Of a DNA stretch of 64,000 bases, positions 48,338 to 58,920 are shown in pieces (position 1 is the first letter of the stretch; each line of letters starts with the position of its first letter). Source of the DNA: Nipponacmea schrenckii (Eukaryota > Mollusca > Gastropoda > Lottiidae); NCBI GenBank assembly GCA_030562195.1, contig CM060202.1:29250317-29314316 (forward strand), in the 5' to 3' direction. A program made the translations under genes and the position numbers. The notes beneath the pieces were generated by a model. The model ran no database searches. It was not told the origin of the DNA and worked only from the letters and a program-made list of their open reading frames with translations.

Positions 48338-48835
48338 AATAAATGAATGAATGATTGAATGAATGCGAGGGTAGAATGAATGAATGAAAGGTAGCATGAA
48401 TGAATGAATGACAGGTAGAATAAATGAATGAATGACAGGTAGAATAAATGAATGAATGACAGGTAGAATAAATGAATGAATGAAAGGTAGAATAAATGAA
48501 TGAATGACAGGTAGAATAAATGAATGAATGAAAGGTAGAATGAAGGAATGACAGGTAGAATAAATGAATAAATGAAAGGTAGAATGAATGACAGGTTGAA
48601 TAAATGAAAGGTAGAATGAAGGAATGACAGGTAGAATAAAGGAATGAATGAAAGGTAGCATGAATGAATGAATGACAGGTAGAATAAATGAATGAATGAC
48701 AGGTAGAATAAATGAATGAATGAAAGGTAGAATGAATGAATGACAGATAGAATAAATGAATGGATAGATAAATAAATGAAAGGTAGAATGAATGAATGAA
48801 TGAATGAATAAAAGAAAGGTAGATTGAATGAATGG
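48338..48835. repeat. GAAT-based minisatellite of about 24 bp
   Basis: Units alternate GAATGAATGACAGGTAGAAT-type and AATGAAAGGTAG-type, mixing a GAAT tetranucleotide with a fixed (C/A)AGGTAG(A/C)AT block. Minus open frames of 178-217 codons are translations of it (His/Ser/Phe-rich). Confidence 0.93.
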
Positions 48836-49387
48836 ATATATATGTATAAATAAATAAACAAAGACAGGTAAAATTATTGGATGCAGAGATGGATGAACAA
48901 AATGCAAATTTCATACCTGAATTCAAAATTACTTATCTAGAGGAGGTGTTGAATAGTTTATGAATTCTAGTCAATTTTTAAACAGAATGAATACTTGAAT
49001 CATTTAGTAATTTCAGCACATTCTGTTTTTTCTTGTATTTTGGGTGTGATATGATGAACCTTGTATTGCCAACTGTATATTTTGGTTTCTGTTGATGGAT
49101 GGTTTAGGAGCATGTATACTTTTGTTGCTTCAAGATGAAGAGCCAAAAATCTAGATAAAATCCACAAAAAAATCTTATTGGGTGTGCCTAATTTGTTTTT
49201 TGGAATGAACCAAATCATATCAGAATTGCTCATAAATTGCTCATCTGATGAGTTTACCATTTCTATTGAAAATTATCTGAAGAATTATTTCAAAGAACAC
49301 ATGACTAAAGATATGAGTCAATGAATCATAGTGGTATATTCAGAACTCACAAGATTGAAAATAAAGAAACTTTGAAAACTAAGAGCA

Positions 49388-49638
49388 CTGTATGTATACT
49401 ATAACGTTACCTGTATGTATAATGAAACGTTACCTGTATGTATAATGAAACGTTACCTGTATGTATAATGAAACGTTACCTGTATGTGTAATGAAACGTT
49501 ACCTGTATGTATAATGAAACGTTACCTGTATGTATAATGAAACGTTACCTGTATGTGTAATGAAACGTTACCTGTATGTATAATGAAACGTTACCTGTAT
49601 GTATAATGAAACGTTACCTGTATGTGTAATGAAACGTT
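49388..49638. repeat. 23-bp minisatellite with three-unit higher-order period
   Basis: Eleven units of CTGTATGTATAATGAAACGT plus TAC. The base in GTATAATG is A, A, G in a repeating order over the last nine units, so the array has a 69-bp higher-order period. The palindrome AACGTT is in every unit but the first. Confidence 0.93.
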
Positions 49639-51785
49639 GAAAGAATAAATAGAAGTCTATATCAATACTAATTATTGTCCAACTATAGTTTATCTCCATG
49701 ACTTCAACTAAAACTAAAATTTCTAAAGCCTGTGCCAGTGCCAGCTCTCATCTCCTTTAAAGCACAACACCATTCAGAACTAACAAGATTGAAAATGAAG
49801 AAAGTTTATAAACTAAAGAGCCTGGTTGACAGTAGATAGTTGTCTACTGGGACAGTGGGACAGCTCAGCTCAGTGCCAGCTTTATTGCCAAACAAGCTGT
49901 GTTTCCACTGAATTCATTTGGTTCTTGAACCACTTTAGTCTTGATCAAAAAAGCAACCATTATAATTGATATCTCGCGTTTTTCCATGACTACTAAAGTT
50001 TAATGTTGGACATGCGACCATAAACTCGTACTTTTCTATTGCTGAACGAAAAAAGGCCGGCTTTAAAGCTAGCCTTCATTTGGCCCCTGACAATTTAACT
50101 AGTGGAAACACACATAAGCTAGCTTAAAGCTGGCTTGTTGTTCCAAGTGGAAGCGTAGTTGCTAACTCAGTGTCAGCTCAAACCTCCTTTAAATCATAAC
50201 ACCATTTCATTATGATTTACACCTGGTGAGGAAATTGTCAAAATTCCAATTTATTTAGTACCCGTAGAAAGGAGTTGTGATTATTTGAGAAAGATAATAA
50301 AGTGAGGATTAATTATGACAGAGTTGAAATTGGTCCAAATCAGATAACAATAAACACTTTCTGATGAGGTTCTGTAAATACTTCTATCATTATTCTAAAT
50401 GTCATTTAAAGAAAATGGTTCATCGTTTTTCAGGGGTTAATTTGGCTCTTGAATATATGTAAATAGTCTACCGGGACTAGAGAAATGCTCTAGTTTTGTA
50501 GCCATTTTGAATATAGAGAGATTCTGTTCTGGCACCTGATAAGTCCAGTGAAGAACAAATACTCATTTTGAACTAGTTCAAGACTTAAATCTTAGGTCTT
50601 TTTTATGGCTGTTAGTAAGTTACTTCACAATTGCTTAAATTTACCTGTTGAGCTGTTAGAACTCATAGCTCATCCCATTTCACTTTTCTGATTTGACTTT
50701 TAGTTCTACTACAATGCAATAAATCATATTGTGCAAGCTTTACTACAGGGCCATTTTGCACAATCTTATGCCTGTTGTAAGGTGAATTCATACAATCTAC
50801 ATAAAATTGGTGTATGGTGTATTTTACAGTTCATAAAAGGTAATTCCAAGTTCCCATCAGACATGCCCAAAAAACATAACCAAATAAACATTCGGGAGAT
50901 ATTCTCCTTTGAAAACTTTGTGTAACTTCATCATTTCTTTCATTTAACAGGGTAATACCTTTTTAAAGGGATAATAAAGGTTAGAATACACTCGTCCTAC
51001 GGCTTATATTTGTGTTTAATATTGAATATTAGTTAAATAAGTATGCATCCCACACTTTACCAAATTTTAAAAAGCCACAATAAAAATATATTCGGAATTT
51101 TAAAAAAAAGTGAGCCAGCGACGATTCCATTCAGTTTGAGAATTAAAGCATCTGGTAAATCAACGATAAAACATCATTGTGCAATTCAACAGTAGGGGTC
51201 AAGGACGCGTGAAAACCCACATGTTAGAGTTACTTCCCTTTATATTTACACGATTTGAAAATCGCTTGATGGATGGTTCAAGCGTTTTATGATTAACTAC
51301 TTTATTTTGGGGATTTTAGAGGGATTTTGATGTATAGGTAAGTCCACTGATGGATATATACTGTTATTGTCCAAATTTGAGTGAACTTAAATTTATGTTC
51401 GTTCTAACGCCTATTATCCCTTTAATCTCCCCAATTAAAGAGTTATCGAAGAGAACAGTAGTAAGGATCCTATCTCATCGAGATTTGGTGGCTGTCAGTT
51501 TCACACCCATTCTTTTAACATAATAGATGGTAATTCTTGAACTTAAGTTAAATTATACTTGAGGACCTCTATTGCCGGAGTCACAAGTGTAGCTCAACCA
51601 AGACAGGAAAATATAGTTTAATCACACATTTATTGGTGAATTGGAAATCAACCGTAAAACACAACTCTGTATACATTTCAAGACTTTTGATAAATAAGCA
51701 GACACCTTTAAAAAATAAACTAGAGCTATCATAGAATGAGGAAGTATATATTTAGTTAGTGTGGTATACAGGATATTATACATTG
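49639..51785. other. Non-coding, with S5 copy 2
   Basis: Apart from S5 at 49905-50160 nothing was recognised; the plus open frame at 50731-50925 has no supporting feature. Confidence 0.5.
49905..50160 (+). mobile_element. Family S5 MITE-like element, copy 2
   Basis: Edges GTGTTTCCACT and AGTGGAAGCGT form short inverted repeats. The interior has CTTTAGTCTTGATCA, GCGACCATAAACTCGTACTT-like sequence, AAGGCCGGCTTTAAAGCTAG and CAATTTAACTAGTGGAAAC. Confidence 0.65.
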
Positions 51786-52900
51786 ATAATTACGTATTTC
51801 GACTTTAGTCGAAAACGTATTGTATTCGTTCGGATTATTATATTTTTTTTTTTTTTTTGAAATTCTCGGATGAGTTTACAGACAAACTGGTAAAATGTAC
51901 AGAAATTCTTAATCTACAGTTGATCTTAGAATGATTTCTATTATCAAATAAAACAAAACCGGAAGTTCTATCTCTTACCGGAAGTGAGAACCGAAAGTTG
52001 AGGTTTTTTTGCTTTAGCAAGTTTATTTTCAGTGCGATTTCGACCGAATTTTCAGATTTGAAAACTTCAATGTATTTGTCAACTAACAACTATAGGTTAT
52101 ATGCAATTCGGTTAAATCTTTTACCCACGATTTGCAATTCAATATTCAAGGGTCATCGGCAAAAATTTCAGACCGTGATTCTCGTTTAATATAAATGGTA
52201 AAATTTTGAAACTTTACCAGTTGATAGGCGATATTATAATGATTTTTGAAAAATTTTGAAAAAAAATTTCGACTTCCGGTTTAGCCTCAAATGACGTAAT
52301 TACGTAACTTCCGGTCTATAACAGCTAGGTGAAAAGTGAAAACTGTTTTATAAATAACTTGTCAATAGTAATCGATTTGACCTAAATAATTTAGTCAAGC
52401 TGCCATATCGGCCGCCATTTTGAATTTTCATTACAATTCTTGAAGCCGAAATTCAGACACTATTGATAGATCAATTTCATGAAATTTAGCACATAGATAC
52501 ATTGGATCATTATCTACCTTTTCTAGGAGGCCGATTTTTAAATTTCGTATTTTTTTTCGAATTATTCAAATTTCGATTTTTTCAAAATTAGGTCACTTTA
52601 ACAGCTACGGAAGGTGTGACCCACTTAATCTATGACCTTGAAAATTAAGTCAAATAATATTCAATATATTGTGTACGAGTAGATATTTTTTAATTTGGCT
52701 TACTTAAAAAATTCAGAGATAAGTGTACTTAAATACAGCAAAAATTGATAATTTTCATATTTTCGCCATTTTAAACCGTTACGGAAGGTGTGACCTAATT
52801 ATTTTATGAGTTTGAAAACTAGGTCAAATGATATTCAATATATTGTCTAGATGTAGGTCATTGCAAATTTAGCCTACATAATATTTTAAAGCTCTCAAAC
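51786..52900. repeat. Probable composite of MITE-like sequence
   Basis: It begins with a near-perfect hairpin at 51791-51819 (TTTCGACT/AGTCGAAA). Two ACCGGAAGT (51958, 51977) face two ACTTCCGGT (52272, 52307). A run of 19 T is at about 51842-51859. Two related blocks near 52600-52680 and 52775-52855 share TACGGAAGGTGTGACC and TATTCAATATATTGT about 180 bases apart. No coding sequence; class unknown. Confidence 0.5.
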
Positions 52901-53082
52901 TACGTTCATAATTGTAAGCAATTCTAGTTCATAGTTAATATTGGTTTCACCAGATAATATATCACTATAATAACAGGTTTTAATATCTGGTACTGGACAC
53001 ATACAGATATAATATAAGTTTTATTAAATACCATCATACCATATGTCTTCTGCAAACCACTTAAGTCTCGATCAGAAAGATG

Positions 53083-53330
53083 CAAATTATTGACAGCTTG
53101 CGATTTACAAGATTACTGATATTGTACGCACGACCATAAAACTAGTACTTCTATATTGCTGAACGAGAAAAGGCCGGCTTTAAAGCTAGTTTTCACTTGA
53201 CCAGATAAATTGCCGAACGAGAAAAGTGAGATTTTCATTCCCAAATCGTGATGTTTCGGCAATTTAACTAGTGGAAACGCACAGAAACTAGCTTAAAGCC
53301 AGCTTTTTAGCCCCAGTGAAAATTGAGTTA
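53083..53330 (+). mobile_element. Family S5 MITE-like element, copy 3
   Basis: Carries AAGTCTCGATCAGAAAG, ACGACCATAAAACTAGTACT, AAGGCCGGCTTTAAAGCTAG, TTGCCGAACGAGAAAAGTGA and AACTAGTGGAAACGCACAG in the same order as copy 2. Confidence 0.65.
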
Positions 53331-53507
53331 TAGAGGAACCTAGCCCCAGTTTGTTGAGTGAATAAAAGACCAAAAATTTATTATTATGACCTCTTTTTCT
53401 AGATACAGTGATTTCAAAAATCATCCATAAAAATTGACCCAATAACTGACATCTAAACATCTTTAAGGTTCTGTTCCCACCAATAAAATATTATCATCAA
53501 GTTTATT

Positions 53508-53665
53508 TAAGAATTAAACGTTGGTCTCACTAGTATTATTGGTGTGTAAACGTAGTTGATCACGTGACAAACTGAATAAATGACGAAGTCGATAATGTAT
53601 GTTTGTGGCTTGATCAACTACGTTTACACACCAACAATGCTAGTGAGACCAACGTTTAATTCTTA
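53508..53665. mobile_element. Foldback element: 55-bp inverted arms, 48-bp loop
   Basis: Arms 53508-53562 and 53611-53665 are reverse complements over 55 bases with two mismatches (TAGTATTATTG against TAGCATTGTTG). Both mismatches leave G-U pairs in RNA. It starts TAAGAATTAAACGTTGG. No open frame. A clear target duplication was not identified. Confidence 0.8.
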
Positions 53666-54195
53666 TACTTACATTCAGATACTTTTATTAACGCAATTTT
53701 CACTTTTTTATGATCGGTTCCCTTGAATTTGCCACAAATCTTAGATTGTGTCATTATGTGGTGCCTTGACGACGTCAATCACGTCATAGTATCACGTGAC
53801 AAACTACAGTTATTGGAAAATGAACGCCAGTTTGCATAACTAGTTCATTGAAGGGAGTGATAGTAGAAATGTAAATATTTGGATATAAACTCAATATTGC
53901 ATGGCTATAAAGCTACCCCAACCATGGTATATTGGTCAGATTAATTGGCATTGAAGTGAAATGATGCCTGCAATAGCTTTTAACACTGTTAGATCAAATC
54001 TTGATGAATTTAACAAACATTTATCAAAAGTTATATCAAAAAAGGATACTTGTCCCTGTGCTGTAATCTACAATTTTTTAAAATGACATCTGGAAACAAG
54101 AGAAGTTACGTGTAAAAAATTCATTTTTTAAAAATATATGCCAAAATTGGAAGACAATTCGAAATACAAAGCAAAGCCCTCTTCATTAGCTCTTA

Positions 54196-54563
54196 AGCAG
54201 CAGTAGAGAAGGATGTAAAACTCTGCTTATTTCTTTTCACAGAACCAAGCTGTCTTTATTAACCCATAAGGTGCAGAAGAGTAGGATGTAAAACTCCATT
54301 AATTTTTTTCACTGAACCTTAGCCCATAAGGTGTAGAAGAGTAGGATGTAAAACTCCATTCATTTTTTTCACTGAACCTTAGCCCATAAGGTGCAGAAGA
54401 GTAGGATGTAAAACTCCATTCATTTTTTTCACTGAACCTTAGCCCATAAGGTGCAGAAGAGTAGGATGTAAAACTCCATTCATTTTTTTCACTGAACCAT
54501 AGCCCATAAGGTGTAGAAGAGCAGGATGTAAAACTCCATTCATTTCATTTCACAGAACCAGAC
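54196..54563 (-). repeat. 60-bp tandem array of the S1 head, 6 copies
   Basis: Units start every 60 bases and hold AGCCCATAAGGTGCAGAAGA, GTAGGATGTAAAACTCCATT and CATTTTTTTCACTGAACC. The middle four are nearly identical; the outer ones are diverged. This is the head of family S1 (minus orientation) made tandem. Confidence 0.92.
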
Positions 54564-55141
54564 AGTTTCTATTGAAGTTAAATTGAAATCTGTAACTATA
54601 GAGTATAATTAAGTGAAACAAATGGCAATTTCCTTCTCAGCCATCAGATAAAGTTAGGAAAGGTGATTATCATATATAGTTCATGGTTAATCACATTTTT
54701 AAATCATTTCATTACCATGGAATTCTCATTAACTCATTAAATACTACACTTCATTATGATTGGTTACATGACCTGTCAATCATAAACAGCTGTCCAATCC
54801 ATTAACCTCTTACTAAAAGCCAATTAAGCAGAAATAACGTGGTTGTAAATTCTACTATCAAAGAAAAAACCAGGAATTATTTCAAGATTTGTAGGTTGAA
54901 AAATGTTATAATGTTTGCATTTTCTGGTTTTTAAGCTTGCCTCAGTGATCTTACATTCTTTTTATCTAAATGTTGTTCAAATCTTATATATCCTTTTAAT
55001 CATATCATTGATGGATTCGAAAATCCTTGCAAACATCGGCCATGGAAGTATAGTTTTTCTGGCTTCAAGCAGATGACAATGTCAAAATAAGCAAAAGGCC
55101 AAACTAGGTTCCAATTAAAATGGGATAAATCACAAGATAAA
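54564..55141. other. Non-coding, nothing recognised
   Basis: AT-rich sequence between the S1 array and the open frame at 55142; no promoter element is obvious. Confidence 0.45.
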
Positions 55142-55417
55142 ATGAATAAAATGCACGAGTTGAACCAAAATGGCAGCAAGACTTATTCTGATCATTCTAA
55201 CGGACAATCACAACCTTTTTGTAATAAATCAGAAAGCAGAACAGAAATAATGGCACTGAAGCATTCATTGGCAACCAGACTTCTGTCTTATCTACCAGTG
55301 GAATCAAAGAATCTTAGTGACCTGTGCAAAAAACTGCATGAAATGATGGAATCAACAGGCATTACCAAGGTACCGGTATTCTTGAAAACTTTCAGGTATA
55401 TGTCTATGAAGTGTTGA
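55142..55417 (+). CDS. Unrecognised 91-codon open frame, possible exon
   Basis: Starts MNKMHELNQNGSKTYSDHS and continues with ALKHSLATRLLSYLPVESKN and LSDLCKKLHEMMESTGITK. Unlike most open frames here it does not lie in a repeat and has a protein-like, partly helical composition. After ITK there is AAG|GTACCG, a possible donor, so the last 15 codons could be intron. No domain is recognised and no partner exon was found downstream. It may be chance. Confidence 0.25.
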   Translation: MNKMHELNQNGSKTYSDHSNGQSQPFCNKSESRTEIMALKHSLATRLLSYLPVESKNLSDLCKKLHEMMESTGITKVPVFLKTFRYMSMKC

Positions 55418-56726
55418 ATGGTGTAGGTGCAGACGCCCAGCCCATCTAAGGAATCATAACAGATTTAACTTGTTTATATGACAATGAAATATTTATTCAG
55501 CAATAACACTGGCACAACATTTCTAACTCTCTTATGAAGAGTTCCTTCAAGGGAGATAACATATTATGGAAGGGACATAACTCTTTACACTAAGTATATA
55601 GGCTACCAAGACTATATCATCAAATGCAATGATTACGCAGCAACGTTATAATCGAAGACAGGCGCATGCACTCTCTTATTGATTCAAGCCTCACAAAAGC
55701 CACAATTGTTAAGATTCTGACTTTTGCAAGCAGTCATTGAACTCTCATTTGTTCTCAGATTCGACTACAGGCCTCTATCCCCCTCCCCCACCTCTCCTCT
55801 TGTTTTTCTATCGTACATATAATCAATATTTCACCATCTGGTATATTTTTTAAAGTCAGTATTATATACCACTTATGAGATTACCTGATGTTCTAGTCTA
55901 CCTGACTAATTACCTCCCTTTGACCTCCTGGTGGCATAGGGTGATCAATCTTTGTCATTGAAATTTCGTCAAAAGATAGAGTAACAGACAAATTTTGATT
56001 AAGGGTGTAGGTTTTAAATAAAAATTTTTGCTTTTTATGGGTCGCAAACTCTGTGTTTGCTCGGCAGAAGAAGGAAATTTTGAAGTAAACCACCATCATA
56101 AAGTTTAATTAAAATAAAATGAAATTTAAATACAACTTCAGTAATATGTTAGTTTTGAATTTAAGTTCAAAGTGAGGGGTAAAAATCACAAAACCACGAA
56201 GGCATCAGGGAATAAGCAGTAAGCACAAAAAAATTCTTAGCGTAATGTATTTTTGAAGGAATTGTGCTACTTTGAAAGATTTCTAATACTTCTGAAGACA
56301 TTTGAAACATATATTCAAGAACCGAAACAACTGTAGATATAGGTGTGATATTCAAAAATGTGCAGTCTGTTTAAAATTTGAAAACCAGAAACCAGAATGG
56401 AACTTATCAATCAGAACCCTCTAATCTAAACAATAGAGAACTGATAATAACCAGGTCTTAAATTGAAGCCAAAAACACTTCCAATCTTGTTGCTGACATC
56501 ATAATAACATGTAAAAACTTGACTCACTACATCAAATTAACAAAACAAGATGAAATGCAGATTTTTAAACATCTGAAAAAATGCTTATAAATGTTCGTGA
56601 AACTTGTAAATTAAATCTAAAACAACTTAATGTACCATTAAAATCAACAATCTAAAAAACATCACTTTTCCATTTCTATTAACATCACTTTAGAATAAAT
56701 TTACTTCAATATTACAATTTGTGTTC
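55418..56726. other. Non-coding, nothing recognised
   Basis: AT-rich; minus open frames at 55893-56099 and 56167-56355 lack splice or domain support. Confidence 0.5.
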
Positions 56727-56831
56727 TAATCCTTCTGAGTATCCAACGCAATCCCAGCGAGAGGCGTCCTAAAGCTCTCATCCAGCCACAGAACCACTCT
56801 ATACAGAGGTTTAGAGTCACCGCTTTCCGTC
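56727..56831 (-). other. 105-bp insert flanked by an 11-bp duplication
   Basis: A sharply less AT-rich block bounded by exact copies of CAATTTGTGTT at 56716-56726 and 56832-56842. An 11-bp target duplication suggests LINE-type retroposition. The minus strand can pair ACTCT/AGAGT and GAGAG/CTCTC, so it may be a copy of a small structured RNA, but no RNA family was recognised. The minus frame is also open (YRVVLWLDESF and TPLAGIALDT) to a stop at the edge, so a coding origin is possible. Strand is a guess. Confidence 0.5.
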
Positions 56832-56842
56832 CAATTTGTGTT

Positions 56843-58130
56843 ATTGTTAAAATAAATGTGCCTTTAAGGTTTTGGCGTAAACATTTTTTTTCTGCAAGTT
56901 AATGTTATAAATGACAAGGAGAAGAGAATATTGAAGAGTAAGCACTTTCTACCTATCTATAGTACCAGTACTCTTTCTTCTTAATAACAATTCAATCAAG
57001 CTTTTAAATCACTTAATTAATCCTACTGATATCTGGATATCTGTTACCAGACATTTAAAAATTTCACCAAAATTGTAATTGACATCAAAAATAAAATAAA
57101 ACTAAATTTAAACTTGAAAATCCAGAAATACTCAACCCATATTATCAATGAATGATGTTTGGTATTTGTTGTATGAGATGTAAAATGCCTCCAAATATCA
57201 AAATAAACCAAAAGTTGCCAAAAATAATGACTTTGATTCTAAGAAAATCATTCATTAGCTTAAAAGAGACAATGAATTTTGTACAGCATATAAAAAGTCT
57301 GCACAAATTTTTTCATTCCTTTCACAGTCAATATATTATCAAACACTTCAAAGATTTTCAATAAATTTCAAAACTTACGAAATATTTTATATGTTTACAA
57401 ATTATTCCTTTTAATGTCAAATTAAAAACATAAGTTTTTTGACTGACATAAAAAATCCGTCACATGACAGATATAAGCACCAGAGTAAATCCTTTCCAAA
57501 TTTTTACACTTTTATAACACTAAAAACAACTTTCAACTTTTTAAGAAACACCAAAAATTCTCACAAACTAGTTTTTTGATAAACCAGAAAACTCATTCAC
57601 AAGTTCAAAGGTAAATCTTTCTAATTGAGAAGGTAAAGGTAAACATACCTTCTGTTTCTAATTAGCTGCGAAACTACCATTTCTGCGAGCCTGTCTTTCT
57701 ACTTGATTTAGTTCCTGCCGTCACTCTAAACATTTATAAATAATCATTTCCTTCTCAAATTCTCCAATGTATTTCACGCACTGTAATTTTTTTCTTCTTT
57801 TGATTTCATTTCAGGTAATTTGTGAAGTTTTCGAGTGAAATTAAGGTCTGAGACCACCTGGATGGTGTTATCTTTAATTGAAATTTACTTCTGCAGCCAC
57901 CTAGGATTTCCTTGAAATGATTCTCTGGCACAGAAAATGATTTGATTCTGGTTTGGTTTCTCTTGGAATTTCTCTCTGATATGTTCCATCAAAAATCCAA
58001 GTAGGAAAAATATTTTGGAATCTATTTAGTCTTAATCCAGAAAGGAAGTAAAGAAAGGGAAGGGGGAATACCAGATGGACCCAACTGACCATAGCTGAAT
58101 AACCACACTAAAAGTACCCACAATCCTGTT
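56843..58130. other. Non-coding, nothing firm
   Basis: AT-rich. A minus-strand ATG at about 57682 followed by ten codons and AGAAG|GTATGT could look like a first exon, but there is nothing to join it to. Confidence 0.45.
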
Positions 58131-58134
58131 ATCT

Positions 58135-58920
58135 ACCAACAACTACCTAGTCTGTGATTTCTATTCACTTGTCATCTACCAACTACTACCTAGTCTGTGA
58201 TATCAGTTAACTTGTCATCTACCAACAACTACCTAGTCTGTGATTTCTATTCACTTGTAATCTACCAACAACTACCTAGTCTGTGATATCAGTTAACTTG
58301 TCATCTACCAACAACTACCTAGTCTGTGAAATCTGTTAACTTGTCATCTACCTCTACCAACAACTACCTAGCCTGTGATATCAGTTAACTTGTCATCTAC
58401 CAACTACTACCAAGTCTGTGAAATCTGTTAACTTGTCATCTACCAACTACTACCAATTCTGTGAAATCTGTTAACTTGTCATCTACCAACAACTACCTAG
58501 TCTGTGATATCAGTTAACTTGTCATCTACCAACTACTACCAAGTCTGTGAAATCTGTTAACTTGTCATCTACCAACAACTACCTAGTCTGTGATATCAGT
58601 TAACTTGTCATCTACCAACTACTTCCTAGTCTGTGACATCAGTTAATTTGTCATCTACCAACAACTACCTAGTCTGTGATTTCTATTCACTTGTCATCTA
58701 CCAACAGCTACCTTGTCTGTGATACAAGTTAACTTGTCATCTACCAACTACTACCTAGTCTGTGATATCAGTTAACTTGTCATCTACCAACTACTACCTA
58801 GTCTGTGACATCAGTTAACTTGTCATCTACCAACTACTACCTAGTCTGTGATATCAGTTAATTTGTCATCTACCAACTACTACCTAGTCTGTGATATCAG
58901 TAAGCTAGAATTTGTCATCT
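58135..58920. repeat. 43-bp minisatellite, about 18 copies
   Basis: Units contain TCATCTACCAAC(A/T)ACTACC, TAGTCTGTGATATCAG and TTAACTTG. Variants TTTCTATTCACTTG and AAATCTGTTAACTTG recur in different positions. Diverged copies of one flank border it (58065-58100 and 58955-58990). Confidence 0.94.

Noticed and set aside
48273..48926. Minus open frames of up to 217 codons rich in His, Ser, Phe
   Set aside because: They translate the GAAT-based minisatellite; all three frames are open in the same way and no start, splice or domain evidence exists.
49388..49638. CRISPR-like look of evenly spaced short repeats
   Set aside because: Units abut directly with no unique spacers, and the DNA is animal nuclear. 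The same holds for the array at 1-648.
57640..57740. Possible first coding exon on the minus strand (ATG, ten codons, then AGAAG|GTATGT)
   Set aside because: Its end phase (two bases over) could not be joined to any exon, and no FHA start was found between it and 39446. Eleven codons are too few to judge.
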